Origin: CAVWQV01 sp963757115 | Lineage (GTDB): Bacteria > Pseudomonadota > Alphaproteobacteria > Acetobacterales > Acetobacteraceae | DNA: 64,000 bases | Assembly (NCBI GenBank): GCA_963757115.1 | Contig: CAVWQV010000005.1 | Span: 124,001 to 188,000 of the forward strand | Reading direction: 5' to 3' | Part shown: piece by piece, positions 19,350 to 28,602 of the stretch | How the letters are laid out: the number at the start of each line of letters is the position of its first letter | Numbering within the stretch: the stretch's first letter is position 1 | Position numbers and translations under genes: made by a program | The notes under the pieces: model-generated | What the model was told of the DNA's origin: nothing | The model's database searches: none | Seen by the model: the letters and a program-made list of their open reading frames with translations, nothing else

Positions 19350-20369
19350 ATGCTGAGATCGGTTCTTATGTGCTTGGTTGCTGTCGGCGTACTCGCGTGG
19401 ACCGCCGGCGACGCCAGCGCGGCGGAGAAGAAATACACTTTCGCGCTCGTGCCGAAGAACACGAACAACCCGTTCTTCGACCAAGCGCTTGACGGCTGCC
19501 GCAAAGCCGAGAAGGAGCTAGGCGGCGCGATCCAATGCCTCTACATCGGCCCCGGCGAGCACGGCGGGGGCGACGAGCAGGCACAGATCGTTGCAGACCT
19601 GATCAGCAAGCGGGTGGACGGGATCGCGGTCTCGCCCGCGAACGCGGCCGCTATGGCGAACGCGCTCGAGGGCGCCAAAGCGGCCCACATCCCGGTCCTG
19701 ACTTGGGACTCCGATCTGCTTGAAAAGGACAAGGGCCTCCGCATCGCCTATGTCGGCACGCATAACTACGAGATCGGCGTAAACCTCGCCAAACTGGCGA
19801 TGCACGTGAAGCCGCACGGTGGCACGATCTGCATCCAGTCCGGCGGCGCGGCCGCGGCCAATCACAATGAGCGCATGCAGGGCATCCGCGACACGCTTTC
19901 GGGCAAGCACAGCGCCGCAGCACCCGGCGAGCGACTGGCCGGCCAAAACGGCTGGACCGAGGTGCCCGGCTGCCCGCTCTACACCGATGACGACTTCCCG
20001 CGCTCAGTCCAACAGATGGAGGACACGCTCGCCAAGCTGCCCAACCTGGATGCTTTTGTGCCGACCGGCGGATTCCCCGAGTTCCTGCCGGACGCCTATC
20101 GGGAGGTGGCATCTCGGTACAAGGACAAGATCGCCTCGGGAAAACTCGCCTTGGTGGTTGCGGACACGCTTCCCGTGCAGATCGTGCTACTCAAGGAAGG
20201 ATTGGCCACCGGGAACGTGGGCCAGCGGCCGTTCGAAATGGGCTACAAAGTGATGCATTTCCTGAAGGACATCAAGGACGGCGGCGCGGCCCCGAAGGAT
20301 CCCACCTACACGGGGCTCGACGTTTGCACGCCGCAAACCGCTGCAACCTGTGTCGGCGGCGGGGGTTGA
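19350..20369 (+). CDS. Periplasmic sugar-binding protein of CUT2 importer
   Basis: This 339-residue type 1 binding protein has a signal peptide ending near ASAAEKK and the typical first strand TFALVPKNTNNPFFDQALDGCRKAEKEL, the VDGIAVSPANAAAM segment and IPVLTWDSD before the hinge. The ATG follows GGGGAGGG. The late position in the operon and the good ribosome binding site would favour high expression. The dehydrogenase at the head of the operon suggests an inositol-like or sugar ligand, but binding residues cannot be assigned by eye. Confidence 0.88.
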   Translation: MLRSVLMCLVAVGVLAWTAGDASAAEKKYTFALVPKNTNNPFFDQALDGCRKAEKELGGAIQCLYIGPGEHGGGDEQAQIVADLISKRVDGIAVSPANAAAMANALEGAKAAHIPVLTWDSDLLEKDKGLRIAYVGTHNYEIGVNLAKLAMHVKPHGGTICIQSGGAAAANHNERMQGIRDTLSGKHSAAAPGERLAGQNGWTEVPGCPLYTDDDFPRSVQQMEDTLAKLPNLDAFVPTGGFPEFLPDAYREVASRYKDKIASGKLALVVADTLPVQIVLLKEGLATGNVGQRPFEMGYKVMHFLKDIKDGGAAPKDPTYTGLDVCTPQTAATCVGGGG

Positions 20370-20404
20370 TGGCCGTTCTCGGGACGGATCGCATCGGCAT
20401 GTCA

Positions 20405-20424
20405 ATCGTTGCAGTCGCAACGAT
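20405..20424. terminator. 8-bp perfect hairpin between convergent genes
   Basis: Arms 20405-20412 and 20417-20424 pair perfectly around AGTC. The hairpin lies in the 60-base gap between the binding-protein stop and the stop of the MFS gene on the other strand. There is no strong T-tract on either side, so function as a terminator is likely but not certain. Confidence 0.45.
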
Positions 20425-20429
20425 GCGTA

Positions 20430-21644
20430 TTACGCGGCCTGCAATCGCCTCGAGCGGGGCGACGGGGCGGGCGGGAAGGCGAGCGCTATCCCGGCTGCCC
20501 CGAGGCCGATGCCGAAAGACGCGATGTAGAGCCATCCGTAGCTGCCGAACCGGTCGAAGATCCAGCCGCCAAGCGCAGGGCCGAGCGCCATGCCAAGGCT
20601 CGAGACCATCGTCGCCGCACCGAACACGGTCCCCATGATCGCCGGCCCGAAATACTCACGAGCCAGCACGGCGTAGAGCGGCATCACGCCGCCATAGGCC
20701 AGACCGAACACCATTGCGACCGAGTAGAAGCCGCCGAGGCCGCGCGCGAAGAAGTAGCCGCCCGCGGCGGCGGCCTGGACGAGCAGGCCCGCGACCAGCA
20801 CCGGCTTGGCGCCGAAACGGTCGCCGAGCAGCCCGAACACGAGCCGTCCGCCCAGGCCCGACAGACCTTCGACGCTGTAGATCGTGACGGCGGTCATCAC
20901 CGGCACGCCGCAACTGATCGCGTAGCTCACGGTGTGAAAGATCGGCCCGGAGTGCATGGCGCAGCAGCCGAAAAAGGTCGCCGCGAGCACGATGAACTGC
21001 CGCGAACGGAACGCCTCGGCCGCGGAAAGGATCGGCCCGGCCGCCCCCGCCAGGGCGGGCGCCGGGTTGGCCATGGCAGCAGCGGGCGCCCGACGTACCA
21101 GCGATGCAGCTGGGATCAGCAGGCACCAAGCGACGATGCCGATGGTCATTTGCGCAGTGCGCCAGTCATAGGCCGAGATCAGCCAGCGAGCGAAGGGCGA
21201 GACCGTCATCGGTGCCACCCCCATGCCGGCCGAGACCAGGGAGACGGCGAGGCTGCGACGGGCGACGAACCACGAACTCACCAGCGCCATCATCGGAGCG
21301 AAGAAGGCTCCCGCCGCTAGGCCCACGAGCACGCCATAGGTCAGGCGAAACTCCGTTAGGCTTGTCGCCCGGCTTGCGAGGATCAGGCCCAGTCCGAGCA
21401 ACGCCGCGCCGGCCAGCGCGACCACGCGCGTGCCGATCCGGTCGCTCAACGCGCCCCAGCCAAAGCCGGCCGCGCCCATCACCAGGAAGTCGAGCGTCAT
21501 GGCGCTCGAGACGCCGGCTCGGCTCCAGCCGGTCGCCTCGGTGATTGGCTGCAGAAACACCGCGAGCGAGAACATCGAGCCCATGCCGACGCAAGTCATG
21601 AGCGCCCCGGCCGCGACGACGACCCATCCGTAGCGCTGATTCAT
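20430..21644 (-). CDS. MFS transporter, oxalate/formate-antiporter-like
   Basis: The 404-residue carrier has 12 predicted membrane segments. The opening YGWVVVAAGALMTCVGMGSMFSLAVFLQPI is typical of the OFA/monocarboxylate group, followed by FGWGALSDRIGTRVV in loop 2-3 and GRLVFGLLGDRFGAKPVLV in loop 8-9. The start at 21644 has AGGGGA seven bases upstream. It is the last gene of a minus-strand unit with the Tm-1-like and PEP-hydrolase-like genes (61-base gap), so it may move their substrate or product. The ligand is unknown, probably a carboxylate. Confidence 0.8.
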   Translation of the reverse strand: MNQRYGWVVVAAGALMTCVGMGSMFSLAVFLQPITEATGWSRAGVSSAMTLDFLVMGAAGFGWGALSDRIGTRVVALAGAALLGLGLILASRATSLTEFRLTYGVLVGLAAGAFFAPMMALVSSWFVARRSLAVSLVSAGMGVAPMTVSPFARWLISAYDWRTAQMTIGIVAWCLLIPAASLVRRAPAAAMANPAPALAGAAGPILSAAEAFRSRQFIVLAATFFGCCAMHSGPIFHTVSYAISCGVPVMTAVTIYSVEGLSGLGGRLVFGLLGDRFGAKPVLVAGLLVQAAAAGGYFFARGLGGFYSVAMVFGLAYGGVMPLYAVLAREYFGPAIMGTVFGAATMVSSLGMALGPALGGWIFDRFGSYGWLYIASFGIGLGAAGIALAFPPAPSPRSRRLQAA

Positions 21645-21705
21645 CACGAAGTCCCCTGTGCCCGGTCCGACGCCGGTGCGCCAACGCGAAGCGCCGCCGG
21701 CAGAG

Positions 21706-22566
21706 CTACTGACGGTCATCCACATCCGTGCGGCTATGCAGCCCGATAGCCTTGAAGCGCCTCGTCTGTTCCGTGAGCGCCGTCTCGACCGGCAGACGCT
21801 CCATGCTGGACGCGCCGTAGAACCCGTGGATGCCCCGGCATCGGGAGAGCACGAAGGCGGCATCCTCCGGCTTCGCAATAGGTCCGCCATGGCAGAGCAG
21901 GATGACATCCGGAGCGATCTCGCGCGCAGCGGCCGCGATCGCCTCGATCCGGGGGATGCAATCCTCAAGGGTCAGCGCCGTCGCCGCGCCGATCGACCCT
22001 CCTGTGGTCAGCCCCATGTGTGCGACCAGAATGTCCGCGCCAGCCTCGGCCATCAGCCGCGCCTCCGCCGGGTTGAAGACATACGGCGTCGTCAGGAGAT
22101 CCTTGGCACGCGCGCGGCGGATCAGCTCCACCTCGAGCGCGTAGCCCATGCCCGTCTCCTCCAGATTGGCGCGGAACAACCCATCGATCAGCCCGACCGT
22201 CGGGAAGTTCTGCACGCCCGAGAAGCCGAGCGAAGCCAGCTCGTCGAGAAACGGGTCGAACAGGCAGAACGGATCGGTGCCGTTGACGCCGGCGAGGACC
22301 GGCACGCGCCGCACCGCCGGCAACACCTCGCGCGCCATCTGCACCACGATTTCGTTGGCGTTGCCGTACGCCAGCATTCCGGCCAGCGAACCGCGGCCAG
22401 CCATCCGGTAGCGACCGGAATTGTAGATGACGATCAGGTCGATCCCGCCAGCTTCCTCGCATTTGGCGGACAGCCCCGTGCCAGCCCCGCCGCCGATAAT
22501 CGGCTCTCCGCGCGCGATCATTTCGCGGAAACGCTCCAGCAGCGTGGCCCGGGCAACTCGCGGCAT
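21706..22566 (-). CDS. PEP-hydrolase-like TIM-barrel protein (C-terminal domain of Tm-1)
   Basis: The 286-residue protein matches the phosphoenolpyruvate-hydrolase-like TIM-barrel family: IIGGGAGTGLSAKCEEAGGIDLIVIYNSGRYRMAGRGSLAGML at the start, PVLAGVNGTDPF, GFSGVQNFPTVGLIDG, ADILVAHMGLTTGG and LLCHGGPIAKPEDA. The same domain forms the C-terminal part of the plant resistance protein Tm-1. It starts two bases after the stop of the gene encoding the N-terminal Tm-1 domain, so the two are almost certainly translated together. Its reaction in bacteria is poorly established; the name should not be taken as proof of PEP hydrolysis. Confidence 0.85.
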   Translation of the reverse strand: MPRVARATLLERFREMIARGEPIIGGGAGTGLSAKCEEAGGIDLIVIYNSGRYRMAGRGSLAGMLAYGNANEIVVQMAREVLPAVRRVPVLAGVNGTDPFCLFDPFLDELASLGFSGVQNFPTVGLIDGLFRANLEETGMGYALEVELIRRARAKDLLTTPYVFNPAEARLMAEAGADILVAHMGLTTGGSIGAATALTLEDCIPRIEAIAAAAREIAPDVILLCHGGPIAKPEDAAFVLSRCRGIHGFYGASSMERLPVETALTEQTRRFKAIGLHSRTDVDDRQ

Positions 22567-22568
22567 GC

Positions 22569-23801
22569 TCAGGAGCTGCCCGCGATGGCGCGGAACTCGG
22601 CGACTAGCGCGGCTGCGAAGCCCGGATCATTGATATGCTCGGGACGCCGGATCAGCTGACGGCGTGCGGTCTGCCGAACGGTGGTCTCGAGCGCCTCGAA
22701 CAGCGCGGCGTCGGCGGCAGGATCATGAAACGGTTGCCCGGGCGCATCCAGCGCCGAGACTCCGCCTTCGGGCAGCAGGAATCGCACATCCCCTTCGCAG
22801 CGGTTCAGCCGCTCGCCAATCCAGCGCCCGATCCGGGCGCATTCCTCGGGCGTGGTGCGCATCAGCGTGACTTGCGGATTGTGCGGGTAGAGGTTCCGCT
22901 CCCGATAGCGAGGAGGCACCGTATCGAGGGCACCGAAATTGACCATGTCGAGCGCCCCGCACGAGCCGACATAGGCAAGGCCGCGCCGGGCGATCGCGCC
23001 GAAACGGTCCTCGGTGCACGGGAACACCCCGCCCATCAAGAGGTCGCAGACCTCGGTGGTGGTGATGTCGAGCACCCCCGCGAGCAGACCGGATTCGGCA
23101 AGCTTCTCCATCGATTGCCCGCCCGTGCCGGTCGCGTGAAACACAAGACAATCGTATTCCGACTGCAATCTGCTGGCGGTCTGGTTCACGGCGGTCGTGG
23201 TCACCCCGAACATGGTCAGCCCGATCGCGGGCTTGTCCTGCTCGACCTGCGGCGCGCCGGCACGCGCCATCCCGGCAATAGCATGGGCGGCGTTGGCGAG
23301 GACTACGCGCGAGATCCGGTTCAACCCGGCGATATCCGTGACGGAGTAGAGCATGGCGATATCGCTGGGTCCGACATAGGGCGCGACGTTGCCCGAAGCG
23401 ACCGTCGACACCATCAGCTTCGGCACTCCGATCGGAAGAGCGCGCATCGCCGGCGTCACCAGCGCGGTGCCGCCGGAACCGCCGAGCCCGAGCAGGCCCG
23501 CGACATCCGAGCGGGACAGCATGAAGTGCTGGAAGGCGGTCGCCATCGCTGCCACCGCGCTGCCGCGGTCGCCCGTGAACACCGCCGCCGCGCCGGCCGG
23601 ATGGCACGCTGCCACCTCCTGCGCCGACACGTCGTTCGTCCGCACCCCGCCGGTCTCTGCTTGCTCCTTTGTCGAAAGATCGACAACCACAGCGGGCATG
23701 CCCTGAGCGGCTATCAGGTCGCTGACATAGACCAGCTCAGCACCCTTCGTATCGGCCGTTCCGGCGACGTAGATCCGGCCTTGGGCCAGCGTCTCCTCCA
23801 T
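22569..23801 (-). CDS. Tm-1-like ATP-binding protein (UPF0261 family)
   Basis: A 410-residue UPF0261/Tm-1-like protein. It begins IYVAGTADTKGAELVYVSDLI after a short lead, with VVDLSTKEQ, the GLGGSGGTALVTPAMRALPIGVPKLMVSTVASGNVAPYVGPSDI core and IGLTMFGVTTTAVNQ later. In tomato Tm-1 this domain binds ATP and viral replicase; the bacterial role is unknown. No strong ribosome binding site is seen before the ATG at 23801. It is divergent from the CUT1 operon (127 bases) and is the first gene of the minus-strand trio. Confidence 0.85.
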   Translation of the reverse strand: MEETLAQGRIYVAGTADTKGAELVYVSDLIAAQGMPAVVVDLSTKEQAETGGVRTNDVSAQEVAACHPAGAAAVFTGDRGSAVAAMATAFQHFMLSRSDVAGLLGLGGSGGTALVTPAMRALPIGVPKLMVSTVASGNVAPYVGPSDIAMLYSVTDIAGLNRISRVVLANAAHAIAGMARAGAPQVEQDKPAIGLTMFGVTTTAVNQTASRLQSEYDCLVFHATGTGGQSMEKLAESGLLAGVLDITTTEVCDLLMGGVFPCTEDRFGAIARRGLAYVGSCGALDMVNFGALDTVPPRYRERNLYPHNPQVTLMRTTPEECARIGRWIGERLNRCEGDVRFLLPEGGVSALDAPGQPFHDPAADAALFEALETTVRQTARRQLIRRPEHINDPGFAAALVAEFRAIAGSS

Positions 23802-23928
23802 CCCTCGGGACGGTCGCTATCAAAGACCAGCAACGCACTGAAGGGAAGCGCAAGTCCCTTGACCACCGCCGCGGGCACTCGATAACGTCTAAGAAATAAG
23901 CCGAAGTATCGGCGAAACAGGGGGATGC

Positions 23929-25418
23929 ATGTCCGGAGATTCGAGCCACTCAACAATCCTTGGCTCTGGCGGCTTCGGCCGCCGGGGGCTGCTACGGGGC
24001 TCGGCGGCCCTCGCTGCGGGCACGCTCGCGCGTCCAAACCTCGGAATGGCGCAAAGCCAGAAAAGTCCGCTCGCCGGCAAGTCGATCCACATGCAGATCC
24101 TCGGCGTTGCCGGCTGGCTGCCGAGCAAACTCGGTGTCGACATGTCGCCGGAGTTCGCCAAATACGCCAAGGACAAGTACGGCTACGATGTCAGCTTCTC
24201 CTTCGCGGACGCGCCGTTCGGCACATTGTTCCAGAAGGCGGCGACCTCGCTCGCGACGCGCAGCCAGGAATACAACATCATCATCAGCGACAGTCAGTGG
24301 CTGGGCGCGCTCGCGACGCCGAAGTGGATCGTCCAGATCAACGACATCATTGCGAAAAATCCCGAGCTCAACATCGAGTGGTGGTCGCCCATCGATCCGC
24401 GTCCAGCTATCAGGTTTTCCCGGACGGCAGCAGCAAGCTCTGGGGCTTTCCGCAGGTCGGCGATGTCTACGGCATGTTCATCCGCAAGGATATCCTCGAA
24501 GGTCCCGGCGAGGCCGACGCTTTCAAGGCCAAGTTCGGCCGCAACCTGCCCGAAGACCTGGGACGATTTCGAGAAGATGGACTACGATCAGTGGATCGAT
24601 CTGCTGCAGCTTCTTCAATCGTCCGGAGAAGGGCTATCACGGCCTTGCCGCGCAATACTCGCGCGAGTACGACGCCGCGAGCTGCCCGACCATGTCCGTG
24701 ATGCGCTCCACGGGCGGCGACGTGTGGGATCCCAAGACCGGGCAGGTGCAGGGCATTCTTGACACGCCCTCCAACGCCAAGGCGATGGAGATGTACAAGG
24801 CCTGGCTCAAATACCAGCCGCCCGGCGCCACCAACTACTTCATCGCCGAGGTGATCGACGCCTTCACGCAGGGCAAGGTGTTCGCCGCCTGGCAATGGGT
24901 GGCGACGGGTGCCACGATGATTCCGGCCAGCCTGAAGGATAAGGTGATCGTCGTGCCGCCGCCGGGGTTCAAGGGACCGGACGGGCCACTCACCCGCAAC
25001 TACATCATCGGCGGCCAGCCCTGGGTGATCAACGCGTTCAACGATCCCGAGCACATGCAGGTCGCGATCGACTTCATGAAGTGGTGGTATCTTCCCGAGA
25101 CGTCGCACGATTACCTCATGCGCGGCGGTATGCCGTGCGACAAGGCGACGTGCTCGCGGCCCGATTTCGACGATCTCTATGCCTGGAACAAGACCTACAA
25201 ATACATGCTGCTGCGGAGCTCGGATTTCTGGCACGATCCCGAAATACTCGGAAATGCTGTCGGACCAGCAGCAGGCCTTCACCGGCTATTACACGGGACA
25301 GATCAAGGACCCGCTGCACGCGTTGCAATGGACCGCGTGCCAGCAGCAGCGGATCCTGTTCGACGAGGGAACCGCGCAGACGGAGCCGACCTCCATGTGC
25401 AGCGGGATCACACTCTAG
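23929..25418 (+). pseudogene. Extracellular solute-binding protein of CUT1 importer, four frameshifts
   Basis: The repaired product has about 495 residues and belongs to the large (MalE-like) sugar-binding proteins. It has a twin-arginine-type leader (FGRRGLLRGSAALAAGTLA). Conserved-looking stretches in the correct order are WLGALATPKWIVQINDIIAKNPE, YQVFPDGSSKLWGFPQVGDVYGMFIRKDIL, WDDFEKMDYDQWIDLL, GKVFAAWQWVATGATM, GGQPWVINAFNDPEHMQVAIDFMKWWY and YYTGQIKDPLHALQW. Inferred indels: one base lost near 24403, one gained near 24556, 24609 and 25240. It is the first gene of an operon with two permeases, a small membrane protein and two ATPases. Confidence 0.8.
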
Positions 25419-25423
25419 CGCGT

Positions 25424-26399
25424 ATGGCGGCGAGCGCCACCCTCTCCGTTGCGGCGTCCGCCGCGCCGGCCTCAGGGAGCCGGGACCAAGTCCAGGCTCC
25501 TCGCCTTTCTCGGCCGGCGCGAGGTCCTGCCCACCGTCCTCATCGCTCCCGTCGTGCTGTTCTTCATCATCTGGAACACCATCCCGACGCTCTGGCTGCT
25601 TGGCCTCAGCTTCTACCGCTTCTCGCTCACGAGCGGCCGGCCGCCGATCTATTCGGGCGTCTACAACTACACGACGATCTTCCACGATGCCGCGGCATGG
25701 CTCGATCTCAGCCGCACCTTCATCTTCGTGGTGCTGGCGGTCGGCATCGAAACGGTGGCCGGCTTCCTGCTCGGTCTGCTGTTCTGGCGCAGCGACAGGC
25801 TGCCCGGACGCCGCTTGGCGCTCACGCTGCTGTTTGCGCCCGATGGTGGTGACGCCGGTCGCCGCTGGCACGTTCTGGCGCCTGATCTACGATCCGACCT
25901 TCGGCGTGCTGAACTGGTTCATCCGCCTCATCGGCTTCGAGGACCGTAAACTTCCTCAGCGATGCGAACGTGGCGTTCGGCGCGGTGCTCGCCGTCGATA
26001 TCTGGATGTGGACGCCGTTCATGGTGCTGATGGCGCTCGCAGCGCTTGCCTCGGTGCCGAGGGCCGAGCTTGAGGCCGCGGAGATCGACCGGCTGTCATG
26101 GTTCCAGCGGTTCCGGCTGGTGATTCTCTACCATGGCAAGTTCATCCTGATGCTCGGCCTGCTGCTCCGCACGATCGATGCGTTCAAGACGATGGACCTG
26201 ATCTTCGACATGACTTATGGCGGCCCCGGGACCGCGACGCAGCTGATCGCCATGACCCTGTTCCGCCGCGCCTTCGAGGCGTTCAACATGGGCAGCTCAT
26301 CGGCCCTGGCGGTGATCCTGCTGCTGATCTCCATCGCCTTCACCGCCACCTTCCTCTACGTGCTCTATCTCCGTGAACGGAAGGCCGCGACGCGGATGA
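25424..26399 (+). pseudogene. CUT1 ABC transporter permease (MalF-like), frameshifted
   Basis: Fragments give a six-TM permease: REVLPTVLIAPVVLFFIIWNTIPTLWLLGLSFY, a large periplasmic loop, MVVTPVAAGTFWRLIYDPTFGVLNWFI and the cytoplasmic EAA-type loop LEAAEIDRLSWFQRFRLV. One extra base is inferred near 25842 and another near 25940; the N-terminus is uncertain (ATG at 25424 would need another shift before about 25490). In the sequence as given the frame runs without a stop into the next permease. A further one-base indel would place a TGA at 26397-26399, giving the usual ATGA overlap; I use that as the end. Confidence 0.7.
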
Positions 26400-27227
26400 T
26401 GGATCGGCTGCGCGAGAGCCTTTACCACGCGCTGCTGTGGTTGGTCGCGCTCGTCTTCTTCGCGCCGGTGCTGTGGATCGCGCTCTCTTCCTTCAAGACG
26501 GCCGACGCAAATCCTGGCGGTGCCGCCGGTGTTTTTCTTTCGCCCGACCCTCGAAAACTACGCCCGGCTGTTTTCGCAGCCGGAGTTCCAGCATCACTTC
26601 GTCAACAGCGTCGTGCTGTCGGTGCTCGCCGTGCTGGTAGCCGTCGCGGTGTCCTTCCTTGCGGCCTTCGCCTTCTCCCGTTTCAAGCCCGCTGCGACCA
26701 ACTTCCTGATGTTCCTGCTGCTCTCCATCCGCATGCTGCCGGGCTCGGCGGCGATCCTGCCCGTCTACCTGATGTATGTCGCGTTCGGGTGGAAGGACAG
26801 CTTCATCGCGATGATCCTGTTCTACGCCATGTTCTCGATTCCGTTCTCGGTCTGGATCCTGAAGGGCTTCATCGACGGCGTCTCGCCCCGCTTCGACGAG
26901 ACCGGGCTCGTGAACGGCGCGTCCTGGTTCAGCATCATCACCCGCCTCACCCTGCCCCAGGCGTTTCCCGGCGTGATCGCGGCCCTGATCTTCAACTTCA
27001 TCTTCGTCTGGAACGAGTTTCTCTTCAACTACATCATTGGCGGGATCAACACGTCGAACATCCCGGTCATGCTCGCGACCGGCCTCTCCAACGGCGGCGG
27101 CATCGACTGGACGTTCCTGTCCACGCTCACCACGCTCTACATCCTGCCGCCGATCCTCATCGTCTATTTCTTCCAGCGCTTCCTGCTCGTCGGCATGACG
27201 TTCGGCACCGTGCGCGGCGAGGTCTAG
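26396..27227 (+). pseudogene. CUT1 ABC transporter permease (MalG-like), one frameshift
   Basis: About 276 residues when repaired. It begins MMDRLRESLYHALLWLVALVFFAPVLWIALSSFKT, has VPPVFFFRPTLENYARLF, six hydrophobic segments, the EAA loop DETGLVNGASWFSIITRLTLPQAFPGV and the end LVGMTFGTVRGEV. One extra A in the AAA near 26509 breaks the frame. With the first permease it forms the heterodimeric channel. The TAG at 27225-27227 is followed after four bases by the small membrane protein gene. Confidence 0.78.
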
Positions 27228-27231
27228 GGCG

Positions 27232-27521
27232 GTGGAAAGCCGCTTGCTCGCCCGCGCCGAGACCACCCTCATCATCCTCATGGTGCTGGGTTTCCTGCTG
27301 ATCATGCAGCAATGGAGCTTCGCCCTGTACCGGCCGGGCTATCGGTCGTGATCGGCGCGACCATCCTCAACATCGCCGTCACCAACGTCCCCCGGGCCGC
27401 GCGGGGATGGGGCTTGCTGCGCGGCGTGGTGATCATCCTGGCCGTCATCGCCGCCGTGTTCGGCGTTGGCATCGTGCTGGTCCCGTATCTCGCCGACACT
27501 CGGGCAATAGACTGGCCATGA
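27232..27521 (+). pseudogene. Small two- to three-TM membrane protein in CUT1 operon, one frameshift
   Basis: A roughly 96-residue hydrophobic protein, not assigned to a family. It starts with GTG at 27232 and has TTLIILMVLGFLLIMQQWSFALY, then LSVVIGATILNIAVTNV and VVIILAVIAAVFGVGIVLVPYLAD. The frame shifts near 27335 (one base missing). Its place between permease and ATPase genes mirrors GlpU of the rhizobial glycerol importer GlpSTPQUV (recalled from the literature), but sequence similarity is not obvious to me. Its stop overlaps the next ATG (ATGA), so it belongs to the transporter unit and could be an accessory subunit. Confidence 0.6.
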
Positions 27522-28602
27522 GCGGCATGATCCGCATCGGACAGGGGCTCAGCAAATCCTATCGCGGCGTCGCCGCTCTGGCCGGGGTCGACCTCGAGGT
27601 CGAGCCCCTCACCCTTACCGTTTTCTGTGGCCCGCCCGGCTCCGGCAAGTCGGTCCTGATGCGCCTCATTATCGGGTTGGAGTCGCCGAGCGCCGGAGCC
27701 ATCCTGGTCGAAGGGGTCGATATCACCCGGCTCACCGCCGGCCGCGCGATCGATCGGCTATGTGCCCCAGTCCTTCGCGCTGTTCCCCCATATGAGCGTG
27801 TTCGACAACGTAGCCTATCCGATGAAGCTGCAAGGCGTGCCGCGCCCCGAGATCGTCTCCCGCGTGGGCCAGGCCGCCGAGATGCTGCACATAGCGCCGC
27901 TGCTTCAGAAGCGGCCGAGCGAGCTCTCCGGCGGCGAGAAGCAACGTGCCGCGATCGCGCGCGGCATTCTGAAGAACGCGGATATATTCATCCTGGATGA
28001 TCCGCTTGTCGGGCTCGACTTCAAGCTGCGCGAGGGCCTGATGGACGATCTCAAGGACCTTCGGGCCGAGCTCAACGCCACCTTCCTCTATGTGACTTCG
28101 AACTCGCTGGAGGCGCTGATGATGGCCGAGCATCTCGTCGTCATGGATGCGGCCGCGTCGTGCAGGCGGGGCCGGTCGACAGCGTCTATTATCACCCGAA
28201 CGTGCTGCGCGCCGCCGAGCTGGTCGGCTTTCCCAAGTGCAATGTCGTGCCGGGCGCGTTGCGAACGGTGTCTGCACGACGGGCGTGCTGCGCTTTCCGG
28301 TGCAACTCGAACAAGAGGCCGACGAGGTTTCCGTCATGATCCGCCCCGAAGGCATCGCGCATGATGCGGGCGCGCCCGCCGGCAGCGGCGAGATCCGCCT
28401 GATCGAAAACCTCGGGGCGGAAAGCGTGGTCTATTTCGATGCGGGCGCGGACACGCTGGTGACGACCGCGCCCAGCGCGGCCGTCGCCGGCCTTGATATC
28501 GGCGCCCGGTACCCGTTCGCGCTGCGTCCGCAGTCGATCCTGCTGCACGACCGGGAGTCGGGCCGGCTGGTGGGCCGCGGACGGGAGGTGCCGGGTGCCT
28601 GA
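27518..28602 (+). pseudogene. CUT1 ABC ATPase 1 with degenerate catalytic site, three frameshifts
   Basis: A UgpC/MalK-type ATPase of about 360 residues when repaired. Walker A is GPPGSGKS (residue 38 on), Q-loop VPQSFALFPHMSVFDNV, and the signature LSGGEKQRAAIARGI is canonical. However, Walker B reads IFILDDP, with Asp where the catalytic Glu belongs (27996-28001), and the H-loop histidine is replaced: YVTSNSLEAL instead of VTHDQ. A C-terminal TOBE-like regulatory domain follows. Indels are inferred near 27745 (plus one), 28150 (minus one) and 28261 (minus one); the altered catalytic residues lie away from those sites, so they are not created by them. The partner is the ATPase at 28595. Confidence 0.78.

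Noticed and set aside
20409..21320. Open frame on the plus strand across the MFS gene
   Set aside because: Complement of a carrier with clear TM pattern; composition is not protein-like.
27312..27360. In-frame TGA in the small membrane protein as a second selenocysteine codon
   Set aside because: Continuation of the protein lies in another frame, the context is Ser/Arg without redox cysteines, and no hairpin follows; a one-base deletion explains it.
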